Assembly: GCA_002840155.1 (NCBI GenBank)
Contig: PGZH01000005.1
Coordinates: forward strand, 62,001-126,000
DNA length: 64,000 nucleotides
Reading direction: 5' to 3'
From: Gammaproteobacteria bacterium HGW-Gammaproteobacteria-13
GTDB taxonomy: Bacteria > Pseudomonadota > Gammaproteobacteria > Pseudomonadales > Pseudomonadaceae
Part shown: positions 45,017 through 52,841 of the stretch, piece by piece
How the letters are laid out: each line of letters starts with the position of its first letter
Position numbering within the stretch: position 1 is the stretch's first letter
Notes under the pieces: generated by a model
Databases searched by the model: none
What the model saw: only the letters and a program-made list of their open reading frames with translations
What the model was told of the DNA's origin: nothing
Translations under genes and position numbers: made by a program

Positions 45017-46240
45017 ATGACGCTGCTTAGCCTAATAAATGAGATTATAAATTTATCTGAAATCGGAGACTATTTCGGCAACCGAGATATATCACTACAG
45101 AGTTTCGGCTTCGGCAACAACGCAATTAATTTCATCAACGAAAACAAGGTTAAATATTCAGACGCCGTCTCAAATGCATTTAGCATAGACTCTGAAATTG
45201 AAAAAACGTACACACTAAAGAAATTCGAGCAACTACTTATAGGACACTTTAGTGAGTTCATGCAGAACAAAACAGTCGCCAAAAATGACGATATACAAAA
45301 ATTTCGAAACAACCTATTAAACGAAGAGAAAAAACTATTCTCCGTATACAGAGACATACATGGCATAACCCTGAACAACCCCCAAAAACCCTTACATCTT
45401 GGCAGATACACAATCTATGATTTTCAGCACCAAAAAAACAGTATTGAATCAAAAACAAAATTATTACCAAAGTATATTTGGCATGGCGACTCCCCAAAGT
45501 ACCTAATTGAATGGCAGGCAGAAGCTAGACATTTTGAAAAAGCAACTGAAATTGCAGACCAAAAATTTGATCAATTTGAGCTAATACTAAGATACTTTAT
45601 TGGAACTCCTAACTCACGCTTTGAGGTCGGCGTATTAAATTATCAAGGCTGGAGAAATAGGCGTGCATATATCTTCTCAGAAGATGGCCAAGTATCTAGC
45701 TCATCTAGCAACCATGGCGCTATAGAATCGATACCGCTGGACGACCCATATTTCACAAACGCCAAATCCGGTTACAAACACGTATGGGATATTTTAAGCA
45801 GAGAAAATCTCAACAAATTCGAAAAGAGAATACTCTTAGCTATTGAGTGGATCGGCCAGGCAATAGCAGACCCACTGCCACAAAGCGCATTCATTAAATC
45901 CGCAATAGCCATTGAAATAATATTTACTTATAGCGAAAAATCCATAATCAACCCTTCTATTCTTAATCAAATATCAGAAGGTGCTGCACTTATTTTAGGT
46001 TCAACAGTGCAGGAAAGGCTGGAAATCGAAGCACAGCTAAAAAAGCTATATGGATTACGATCAGCGATTGTTCACTCAGGAAACAAGAACATCTGCACAG
46101 CCGACTATCAAAACATGCTCAACACATCAAGATCCGTCATTAAAAAACTAATAACTTCAGAAGCGCTGCTAAGTATTGACTCAGTTGAAAAATTCTATGA
46201 ACTCCTCAAAAGCACAAAATATTCAGGAAACACAATATAA
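45017..46240 (+). CDS. AT-rich HEPN-domain protein (possible defence RNase)
   Basis: A 407-residue protein with base composition clearly richer in A and T than all neighbours, a sign of transfer. The C-terminal 150 residues are helical and contain LYGLRSAIVHSGNK, an R-x4-H motif typical of HEPN ribonucleases, in a setting like the Apea-like HEPN family (preceded by SAIAIEIIFTYSEKS). The N-terminal 250 residues are unrecognised. AAAGG lies 6 bases before the ATG. No partner gene (nucleotidyltransferase, helicase, antitoxin) is adjacent. A role in phage defence is inference. Confidence 0.7.
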   Translation: MTLLSLINEIINLSEIGDYFGNRDISLQSFGFGNNAINFINENKVKYSDAVSNAFSIDSEIEKTYTLKKFEQLLIGHFSEFMQNKTVAKNDDIQKFRNNLLNEEKKLFSVYRDIHGITLNNPQKPLHLGRYTIYDFQHQKNSIESKTKLLPKYIWHGDSPKYLIEWQAEARHFEKATEIADQKFDQFELILRYFIGTPNSRFEVGVLNYQGWRNRRAYIFSEDGQVSSSSSNHGAIESIPLDDPYFTNAKSGYKHVWDILSRENLNKFEKRILLAIEWIGQAIADPLPQSAFIKSAIAIEIIFTYSEKSIINPSILNQISEGAALILGSTVQERLEIEAQLKKLYGLRSAIVHSGNKNICTADYQNMLNTSRSVIKKLITSEALLSIDSVEKFYELLKSTKYSGNTI

Positions 46241-46764
46241 AATCTAAGTGCAAGGAATGGTCTGAAGTAGCCATGTATTTCTGGCTGACTCAGCCCGTAG
46301 GATGGGTTGAGCAACGCGATACCCATCAAATCGCAGTGGTGGAAAACGCTTTGCGGTTTTCCATCCTACAAATGGCCACGCGGCCGTTGCTTTTGGTTCA
46401 ACCACACAAAGCGCGCAGACGACGCCAACCGCCCCTTCAGGAGGGTGAACAGAATCGTTGTGTAGAGGGGTGAGCCGCATGGATGCGGCGAAAGGCGTAA
46501 AGGGCCAGGGACGGCCCTTGTACGCCGACCCTCGGAGCAATGATGGCGTGAACGTACCCTGCCGCAGGCAGGGCCGGATGTCGGGGCTAGACCTTTTGGT
46601 TCCTTTTGGGGCAATTGCCAAAAGGGACTCGCCCGTAAGGCCCGAACAAAGCAAAAACGACTAAAGCCCCTCCTACGAAGCCGGCGTTATGCCTTCAGAA
46701 GAAAAGTGTCGAACCCGGAACGATGGACGCCCTCTAAAACTATCTCTACTGGAGGAAATGTCTT
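46241..46764. other. Repeat-rich non-coding region (524 bp)
   Basis: An inverted repeat with GTAGGATGG and CCATCCTAC ends spans 46297-46369. The following 300 bases (for example GCCGCATGGATGCGGCGAAAGG and ACCTTTTGGTTCCTTTTGGG) have the look of a dispersed Pseudomonas intergenic sequence that is often miscalled as hypothetical proteins. The short open frames here have no ribosome-binding sites and are not supported as genes. Confidence 0.6.
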
Positions 46765-47016
46765 ATGTCCCAGCTACCCGAGCCCGTTCTGCAGGCCATG
46801 CAGCGCGGCGATCACGACCAGGCCATTCGCATGCTCAGCCTGAACCAGGGCATCAGCCCGGAGGCCGCCCAAGAGCAGATGAACCTCTACCTCGAAGAAA
46901 ACCCGCCGATTCGCTTGCGCGGTGCCGGCATCGTCGGCCTGAGCAGGACCAACGCCCTGGTTTGGCTGGGCCTGATTGTGCTGATGGTGGTGGTTTATCT
47001 GGTGCTGGCGAGCTGA
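46765..47016 (+). CDS. Small membrane protein with L7/L12-like N-terminal helix pair
   Basis: An 83-residue protein. Residues 1-45 (VLQAMQRGDHDQAIRMLSL, GISPEAAQEQMN) resemble the helical segment of the ribosomal L7/L12 C-terminal domain that is reused in small bacterial proteins. A single transmembrane helix (about 62-82, ALVWLGLIVLMVVVYLVLA) ends the protein. GGAGG lies about 9 bases upstream of the ATG. Function is unknown. It is convergent with phoQ. Confidence 0.75.
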   Translation: MSQLPEPVLQAMQRGDHDQAIRMLSLNQGISPEAAQEQMNLYLEENPPIRLRGAGIVGLSRTNALVWLGLIVLMVVVYLVLAS

Positions 47017-47057
47017 AGGGCGAGTCGTGCAGCAATAACCCTCACCACATCGGCGGC

Positions 47058-47087
47058 ATGGGTATCGCTGCGCTCAACCCATCCTAC
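47058..47087. repeat. Partial GTAGGATGG-type repeat
   Basis: CATGGGTATCGCTGCGCTCA followed by ACCCATCCTAC matches the conserved arm of the repeats near 46.3 and 55.2 kb. It lies between the small membrane protein gene and phoQ. Confidence 0.6.
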
Positions 47088-47114
47088 GGACTGAGCATCC
47101 ACACCCGGTTTGCC

Positions 47115-48497
47115 TCACTCGCTCAGCCGCACCCGAAAACTCGCGCCGCCCAACGCCGAATCCTCCAGCAACAGTTCACCACCGTAGCTTTCGATGATGT
47201 CCTTGACCACCGCCGTACCAATACCCTGCCCCGGATGCTGGGCATCCAGCCGCTCGCCACGGCGCAGAATGCGTTCGCGCTGATCGGCCGGCACCCCGGG
47301 ACCGTCGTCTTCCACGCAAAGCTCAAGCACACCGCCCTGTTGACGCACGCTCACGCGTACCTGTCCGAGGCACAGGCGGTAGGCGTTTTCCAGCAGGTTG
47401 CCGAGCAATTCCAGCAGCGCGCCGCGTTCCATCGGCAGGTGCTGTTCAGCGGCAAAGTCGCGCAGCACTTGCACCTGTTTGTCGCGGTAGACCTTGTCAA
47501 GCGCGCCGCAGAGGGTGTCGAGCAAGGGGGCCAGACGCGCGCTATGGCGGATCAGCCCGCTTTTGCGCAGGCTGGCGCGCTGCAGCTGGTAGCCGATCTG
47601 CTGGCTCATGCGCTCGATCTGCTGTTGCAGCACCTGCGACTGTTCGCGGTTCTGCGGCTGCTTGTCGATCACTTCGGCCACGCTTTGCAGCACGGCCAAG
47701 GGGGTTTTCAGGCTGTGCGCCAGGTCATCCAGCGAATGCCGGTAGCGCTCGCGCTGCTGGCGTTCACTTTCCAGCAGGCGGTTGAGCGAGCCGGTCAGGC
47801 GCAGCAGCTCGCGCGGGTGCTCCTCACTCAAGCCGGCGCGGGTGCCCGCCTCGACCTGGTCTAGCTCGGCGCTAAGCCCGCGCAGGCTGCGAAAGCCCCA
47901 GGTCAGGCCAAACCACAGCAGCCCGAGCAGCACCAGCAGCGCGCCACCGAGCCAGAGGTAGAGCTGCCCCATAAAGCCGTCGTACATGGCCTGGTAATCA
48001 CTGGCCGGCTGCATGGTGACCACGCTGAAGGCGGCGCTCTGCCCACGCAGCAGGTCGATTTCCACGTCGTAGACAAAGAACTCGCGGCCCTGAGCATCGG
48101 TGATGCGCACAAACTCGTGGCCACGGCCGTCGTAGCGCGGGCGGTAGCTGACGCTTTCATCCAGCGAGGAGCGCGACTGCCAGACCAGTGTGCCCTGGCG
48201 GTCGTAGATAAAGCCCAGCAGCTTGGCTTCCAGCGTGTCGAATTCTTCATCCGGCAATTTGTCAGGCATGGTCAGCCGACCGTCTACGGTGCGCGCCGCC
48301 GAGACCAAGGCAGTGGCATCCGAAGCCAGGCGTTTTTCGATGGATTGCTCCAGGGCAATCACAAAAGCGCCGCGCAAGGCCGGCAGCAGCGCCAGCATAA
48401 ACAGCACGGCCAGCACCGCAGTGCCGAGCATCAGCCGTAGGCGCAGGGACTCGCCACGACGGCGGGCGGCCGGTGTGCTCAGCTCGGCATCGCTCAT
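47115..48497 (-). CDS. phoQ: Sensor histidine kinase PhoQ
   Basis: A 460-residue membrane kinase. Two membrane segments (about 23-48 and 182-205) flank a periplasmic sensor with an acidic stretch (LPDEEFDTLE) suited to Mg2+ sensing. HAMP, then H-box LDDLAHSLKTPLAVLQS, N-box LGNLLENAYRL, G1 VEDDGPGVPADQ and G2 GQGIGTAVV follow. It phosphorylates PhoP under low Mg2+ or cationic peptide stress. Its ATG overlaps the phoP stop as ATGA. Gene order oprH-phoP-phoQ confirms identity. Confidence 0.95.
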   Translation of the reverse strand: MSDAELSTPAARRRGESLRLRLMLGTAVLAVLFMLALLPALRGAFVIALEQSIEKRLASDATALVSAARTVDGRLTMPDKLPDEEFDTLEAKLLGFIYDRQGTLVWQSRSSLDESVSYRPRYDGRGHEFVRITDAQGREFFVYDVEIDLLRGQSAAFSVVTMQPASDYQAMYDGFMGQLYLWLGGALLVLLGLLWFGLTWGFRSLRGLSAELDQVEAGTRAGLSEEHPRELLRLTGSLNRLLESERQQRERYRHSLDDLAHSLKTPLAVLQSVAEVIDKQPQNREQSQVLQQQIERMSQQIGYQLQRASLRKSGLIRHSARLAPLLDTLCGALDKVYRDKQVQVLRDFAAEQHLPMERGALLELLGNLLENAYRLCLGQVRVSVRQQGGVLELCVEDDGPGVPADQRERILRRGERLDAQHPGQGIGTAVVKDIIESYGGELLLEDSALGGASFRVRLSE

Positions 48498-49171
48498 CGG
48501 CAGCGCTCGGTAAACAGGTAGCCCTGGCCGCGTACGGTTTCGATGGGTTTGAAATCCAGCTGGCCTTCAAGCTTGCGGCGCAGCCGGCCGACCAGCACCT
48601 CGATCACGTTGGGGTCGCGCTCTTCGTCGTCCGGGTAGAGCTGCTCGATCAGCCGCTCCTTGGCCACCACCTGCTGCTGGTGGCGCATCAGGTATTCGAG
48701 AATGCGGTACTCGTAGGCGGTCAGTTGCAGGGCTTCGCCATCGAGCAGCGCCTGTTTACGATTGAGATCGAGCACGAGCGGGCCAGCGGCAATACTCGCC
48801 TGGGTAAAGCCCGAGGCGCGGCGCAGCAAGGCGTTCAGGCGCGCTTCCAGCTCTTCGAATTGAAAGGGTTTGACCACGTAATCGTCGGCACCGGCGGCCA
48901 GGCCTTCGACCTTATCCTGCCAGTTGCCACGGGCAGTGAGGATCAGAATGGGGAAGCTCTTGTCCTGACTGCGCAACTGGCGAATCAGGTCCAGCCCGCT
49001 CATGCCTGGCAGACCGAGGTCGATCACCGCCAGGTCATGGTTGTATTCGGCAGCGCGGTACAGTGCTTCTTCAGCATTGGCCACGGCATCGACCACATGG
49101 CCCTGCTCGCCCAACCGGCTATAGAGGTGGTGACGCAGCAGCGCTTCATCTTCCACGACCAACAGTTTCAT
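48494..49171 (-). CDS. phoP: Response regulator PhoP
   Basis: A 225-residue OmpR-type regulator starting MKLLVVEDEALLRHHLYSRL with GGAGG 10 bases upstream. Phosphoacceptor Asp is in LAVIDLGLPGMSG, Lys in DYVVKPF. The C-terminal winged helix includes LTAYEYRILEYLMRHQQ and DPNVIEVLVGRLRRKL. It controls Mg2+-limitation and polymyxin-resistance genes. Its own operon promoter, upstream of oprH, carries four tandem candidate binding half-sites, so autoregulation is expected. Confidence 0.96.
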   Translation of the reverse strand: MKLLVVEDEALLRHHLYSRLGEQGHVVDAVANAEEALYRAAEYNHDLAVIDLGLPGMSGLDLIRQLRSQDKSFPILILTARGNWQDKVEGLAAGADDYVVKPFQFEELEARLNALLRRASGFTQASIAAGPLVLDLNRKQALLDGEALQLTAYEYRILEYLMRHQQQVVAKERLIEQLYPDDEERDPNVIEVLVGRLRRKLEGQLDFKPIETVRGQGYLFTERCR

Positions 49172-49234
49172 CCTGCAAATTCCTCCAATAAAGCGGCCGG
49201 GCATTGTGCCCGGCCCTTTTGGCCTACCTGCTGT

Positions 49235-49840
49235 TTAGAACTTGTAGTTGGCACCCAGGTAAAGCTGGCCGCTGCTGTGCAGGTCAAGCGAGCCGGCTTT
49301 GCCTGCGCCGTGTGGCGCCATTTCGGTGCTGGCATTGGTGCGCAGGTAGCGGTAGCCCGCCTCAATCGAGGCATTCTGGTTGATGTCTTGCAGAATGCCA
49401 GCCTGCAGGCCGAGGGCATAGCCGATATCGCTGTCACGCTTGAAGCCTTTGCTCTCCTGCTCCAGCTTGACCAGGCCGGCGGTAGCGCCGCCGAACAGTT
49501 TGGTGTTGTAGTCGCCAATCGGCAGGAACACATCGTAGCTACCCAGCAGGTTCTGCTGACGCAGCTTGTTGCCGCTATCGGTGTCCGAGACATTCTCGTA
49601 GGTCATGTAGTAACGGTTTGTCTCGCTGACCTGACCGGCACGCACGCCCCAGGTGCCAGTGTCGTTGATCACCTTGTCGAGCTTGGGGTTGTTCAGGTTG
49701 CTGTTGAGCGCGCTGGACTTCTGAATGTTGTTATCGGTCTGACCCCAGGTCAGGCCAACAAAGTTGTCGCCGGCATTGGCCGCAGCCGCAGCGAAGGTCA
49801 GGGAAGTAGCCAGGGCCAGTTTGCTAAGAGTGCGGTTCAT
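49235..49840 (-). CDS. oprH: Outer membrane protein OprH
   Basis: A 201-residue small beta-barrel. After the signal peptide (ending near ANA), the mature part GDNFVGLTWGQTDNNIQKS and the segments SGNKLRQQNLLGSYDVFLPI and ASIEAGYRYLRTNAS closely follow P. aeruginosa OprH as I remember it. The terminal LYLGANYKF has the outer-membrane insertion aromatic. OprH cross-bridges lipopolysaccharide when Mg2+ is scarce. First gene of oprH-phoP-phoQ; GAGGA precedes its ATG. Confidence 0.96.
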   Translation of the reverse strand: MNRTLSKLALATSLTFAAAAANAGDNFVGLTWGQTDNNIQKSSALNSNLNNPKLDKVINDTGTWGVRAGQVSETNRYYMTYENVSDTDSGNKLRQQNLLGSYDVFLPIGDYNTKLFGGATAGLVKLEQESKGFKRDSDIGYALGLQAGILQDINQNASIEAGYRYLRTNASTEMAPHGAGKAGSLDLHSSGQLYLGANYKF

Positions 49841-49901
49841 GGTGTGTCCTCAGTGGTTAGTCGGTGTTGCTTAACTCGAGGTCCATGTTGCCTACCCCAA
49901 G

Positions 49902-49940
49902 CTGAACGCCCACTGAACCCTTGCTGAACAAATGCTGAAC
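49902..49940 (-). promoter_or_regulatory. Four tandem PhoP half-sites upstream of oprH
   Basis: On the minus strand GTTCAG occurs four times with exactly 5 bases between copies (period 11), ending 61 bases before the oprH ATG. PhoP boxes are direct hexamer repeats with 5-base spacing, so this can hold two PhoP dimers. The array lies partly against the end of the neighbouring MFS gene. Confidence 0.88.
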
Positions 49941-49947
49941 GACCCTC

Positions 49948-51132
49948 TTACAACTTGCGTGCACTGACTCCCGCAGCGACAAATAGCGCGGCCAACACCG
50001 CCAGCATCGGCAGCCAGCCCGCATGCTCCCAGATATACCCGGCAGCGTAGCCAATCACGCTGGAACCCAGGTAGTAGGCGCACAGGTACAACGCCGAAGC
50101 CTGCGCCTTGGCGCCATGCGCGCGCTGCCCCACCTGGCCGCTGGCCACCGCATGGGCGGCAAAGAAGCCCAGGGTGAACAAGGCCAGACCCGCCACCGCC
50201 GCGCTCAGCCAGGGTGTGGCACACAGCGCCACACCCAGCAGCATGATGACAATGCCGCCCTGCATCACCTGGCGCGCGCCCAGGCGCGGCACCAGTCGCC
50301 CCGCCCAACCGGCGCTGACGATGCCCAACAGGTACACGGTAAACAGCAAGCCGATCAGGCTGGAAGACAGATTGAACGGCGCCGCGGCCAGGCGAAAGCC
50401 GACATAGTTGAACAGCGCGACAAAGCCGCCCATCAACAGAAATGCCAGGAGAAACAGGCGGCGCAACTCGCCATTACCCAGGTGCAAGGCAAAGTTGCGC
50501 AGCAGGCCGCGTAGCGACAGCGACTGCGCGGTGAAATGCCGCGACGGTGGCAGCAACCAGACAAACAGCCCCAGCGCCAGCAAGCCCATGCCGGCAATCC
50601 CGGCCAAGGCCAGCGGCCAGCCGCCGAGATCACTGAGCAAGCCAGCCAGCAGCCGCCCGAGCAGGCCGCCCAATGCGGTGCCGCCGATATACAGGCCCAT
50701 CGCCGCCGGCAGCGCCTCGGGGTCGAACTCCTCGCCAACATAAGCCATGGCCAGCGCCGGCAATCCGCTCAAGGCCAGGCCAAGCAAGGCGCGCAGCCAG
50801 AGCAGATGATCCCAGCTATCCACCAGCGCGCAGGCAATCCCCAACAGCGACGCAAGACCCAGCGCGGCCACCATCACCGGCTTGCGCCCCCAGCTCTCGG
50901 CCAGCGCACCGGATACCAGCAGGCAGACGGCCAGGCTCAGGGTAGTCAGCGATAACGCCAGGCTGCTGCCCGCCGCCGACACGGAGAAATGCGCCGCCAG
51001 CAGCGGCAACAGCGGCTGCACGCAGTAGAGCAAGGCAAAGGTGGCAAACCCGGCGCAGAACAGCGCCAGGGTCGCGCGCCGGTAGGCGGCAGTGCCGCGC
51101 ATCAGGTGCACAGAGGAATCGGCAGCAGGCAT
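49948..51132 (-). CDS. MFS efflux transporter (YnfM/arabinose-efflux-like)
   Basis: A 394-residue protein with about twelve transmembrane segments. The loop 2-3 signature is GALAESWGRKPVMVAALG. The central loop (about 198-215, PPSRHFTAQSLSLRGLL) splits the two halves. The N-terminal FCAGFATFALLYCVQPLLPLL is typical of the YnfM group of drug/sugar exporters. The substrate is unknown. It lies directly upstream of the PhoP-controlled operon on the same strand, but the PhoP sites are after its stop. Confidence 0.88.
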   Translation of the reverse strand: MPAADSSVHLMRGTAAYRRATLALFCAGFATFALLYCVQPLLPLLAAHFSVSAAGSSLALSLTTLSLAVCLLVSGALAESWGRKPVMVAALGLASLLGIACALVDSWDHLLWLRALLGLALSGLPALAMAYVGEEFDPEALPAAMGLYIGGTALGGLLGRLLAGLLSDLGGWPLALAGIAGMGLLALGLFVWLLPPSRHFTAQSLSLRGLLRNFALHLGNGELRRLFLLAFLLMGGFVALFNYVGFRLAAAPFNLSSSLIGLLFTVYLLGIVSAGWAGRLVPRLGARQVMQGGIVIMLLGVALCATPWLSAAVAGLALFTLGFFAAHAVASGQVGQRAHGAKAQASALYLCAYYLGSSVIGYAAGYIWEHAGWLPMLAVLAALFVAAGVSARKL

Positions 51133-51496
51133 CGGCAGGCTCGCAAAAAGGCTCTAAATCGGCCGTTTTGGCAGATTAGCACGCAGCCAGCGGCACTGGT
51201 TTTGCGCGCCGTGCATAGCCGTTGTGCGTGTTCAAGCAGCTATTCGCTGGGCAAAGCCGTTCATCACCCCGTGCCGCAGTTTTTTGTTGCACCTGAGCAG
51301 TGGAACTAGCCTGACTAGCAGGCGAAAAAAGACGCAACCGGGAGCGGCGCTGTAGCGACCACGGCTTAGCGTTGCTTGCCGCCCACCCAGTGATTTCGGC
51401 ACGCAAGCCGACTGGGCCTTATCGGCTCAGATACGCCAGCCAGGTCGTAGACGCAGCGCATGGAGCCACTTGTGCAACAGCCAAGGAGTACTCGCG
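51133..51496. other. Divergent intergenic region (364 bp)
   Basis: No gene is supported. It must hold the promoters of the MFS gene and the alpha/beta hydrolase gene. Two hairpins are visible: GCCTG-ACTAG-CAGGC near 51309, and a longer one at 51386-51416 formed by CCCAGT/ACTGGG with inner CGGC/GCCG. Neither has a T-run. Nothing else was recognised. Confidence 0.5.
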
Positions 51497-52495
51497 ATGA
51501 ACGACTTTGTAGTCAGCGCCCGCCGTGTCAAACAAGCCGCGTTCGAGGCAGAACCCGGCCCCTCACATATGCTGCTGGTGCCTGCGGATGCCAAAGAGCC
51601 CATCCCCAAACACGGACGCATGGGTGAAACCTGGGTCAAGGCCTGGGTGCAACAGTTGCTGGCCGAGGCCATCTGGGGCACGGATGAGCGCACCGGCGCC
51701 GAGCGCGGCGACATCCTGGTTTACGTGCATGGCTACAACAACAGCGCCCCTGAAGTACTTAAACGCCATCGCCAATTGCAGAGCGACCTCAAGGCCCTGG
51801 GCTGGAAAGGCGTTGTGGTGTCGTTCGACTGGCCCAGCGACAACAAGACCGTTGGCTATCTGGAAGACCGTCACGACGCCAAGCTCAGCGCCATGCAGCT
51901 GGTTACCGACCTGATCGCCCTGCTGGCCGCCAAGCAGACCCCGGACTGCGCGGTAAACACGCACATTCTTGCCCACTCCATGGGCACCTACGTGGTGCGC
52001 GAGGCTTTCGACGACGCCGACGACGCACGGCTGGAAAACAACAGTTGGATGATCAGCCAACTGTGCTTTATCGGCGCCGATGTCTCGGCCTCATCGTTGA
52101 GCCAGGGCCATGCCAGCAGTGATTCGCTGTACCGCCACTGCACGCGCTTGACCAACTACTTCAGCTTTGGCGACAGCGTGCTGAAACTGTCCAACGTCAA
52201 ACGCGCCGGCGTCGCGCCCCGCGCCGGCCGGGTGGGCTTGCCAGATAACGCGCCGGACTCGACAGCCGATGTCGACTGCACCGCTTACCATCAGCTGCTG
52301 CTGAGCGATAAAGCCCTGCAGGCCCGCGACCAACCGCAGAGTTTCCTCGGCAGCAAGGATCACTCCTGGTACATCGGCAACCGCGTGTTCACCCGCGACC
52401 TGTTCGAAACCCTCAAGGGCGATCTGGACCGCAGCATCATTGCCACGCGCAGCCCGATACCTGGCAGTAGACGTTTAAGCCTGGTGGGCAAATAG
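51497..52495 (+). CDS. Alpha/beta hydrolase (DUF900-like)
   Basis: A 332-residue protein starting MNDFVVSARRVKQAAFEAEP with AAGGAG 8 bases upstream. LVYVHGYNNSAPE provides the oxyanion strand, VVSFDWPSDNK follows, and the nucleophile motif is LAHSMGTYVVREAF (Ser near residue 160). These are the marks of the DUF900 alpha/beta hydrolase group. No signal peptide, so it is probably cytoplasmic. Substrate unknown. Two terminator-like hairpins follow. Confidence 0.82.
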   Translation: MNDFVVSARRVKQAAFEAEPGPSHMLLVPADAKEPIPKHGRMGETWVKAWVQQLLAEAIWGTDERTGAERGDILVYVHGYNNSAPEVLKRHRQLQSDLKALGWKGVVVSFDWPSDNKTVGYLEDRHDAKLSAMQLVTDLIALLAAKQTPDCAVNTHILAHSMGTYVVREAFDDADDARLENNSWMISQLCFIGADVSASSLSQGHASSDSLYRHCTRLTNYFSFGDSVLKLSNVKRAGVAPRAGRVGLPDNAPDSTADVDCTAYHQLLLSDKALQARDQPQSFLGSKDHSWYIGNRVFTRDLFETLKGDLDRSIIATRSPIPGSRRLSLVGK

Positions 52496-52540
52496 CGCAG
52501 CAACGGCCGATAGGGTGGCCAGCATCGAAGGCGGGCCATA

Positions 52541-52563
52541 AAAAATTGCCTGGAGCAATTTTT
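52541..52563 (+). terminator. Rho-independent terminator after the alpha/beta hydrolase
   Basis: AAAAATTGC and GCAATTTTT form a 9-bp stem around CTGGA; the T-run is within the 3' arm and continues briefly. It is 46 bases after the stop. Confidence 0.8.
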
Positions 52564-52620
52564 AACGTCGCGCAGCGACGGCCCGAAGGGTGGCCGCCAT
52601 GGATGGCAGGCCATAAAAAA

Positions 52621-52644
52621 ACGGGAGCCCAAACGGGCTCCCGT
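52621..52644 (-). terminator. Strong hairpin with a T-run on the minus strand
   Basis: ACGGGAGCCC and GGGCTCCCGT form a 10-bp stem. On the minus strand it is followed by seven T residues, a canonical intrinsic terminator. No minus-strand gene is known to its right, since the next gene is on the plus strand. This leaves open a small minus-strand transcript from the 52.65-52.84 kb interval. Confidence 0.8.
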
Positions 52645-52841
52645 ACTCATTCTCTGAGAAATGCCGGAACAAGCCTCACGCCTGCGCCAGCTACAACCTC
52701 ACCTGCGTCCCCGAAGAAACGCATGCCGCAGTGTGGCAAAAAAGCCTGGGCAACTCCGTTTAGCTTTGTTGCCGCTTTGCAAAGAAATGTAAACGCCCGC
52801 AGCGGCTGGCCGTACAAACCGCCGCGCGGCAGAATAGGCCG

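Larger units (their letters stand above)
52496..52841. other. Intergenic region with direct repeat and terminators (346 bp)
   Basis: An imperfect direct repeat is present: GGGTGGCCAGCATCGAAGGC...GGCCATAAAAAA near 52512-52545 and GGGTGGCCGCCATGGATGGC...GGCCATAAAAAA near 52588-52620. Each copy ends at a hairpin terminator. The right 200 bases contain the promoter of the phosphopantetheinyl transferase gene and possibly a minus-strand RNA. Short open frames here are not supported. Confidence 0.55.

Noticed and set aside
46244-46654. Minus-strand 136-codon frame as a gene
   Set aside because: It lies in dispersed repeat-type sequence, lacks a ribosome-binding site and resembles commonly miscalled hypothetical proteins.
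48473-49927. 484-codon plus-strand open frame
   Set aside because: It runs antisense across phoP, oprH and their promoter; those genes are certain from motifs and order.
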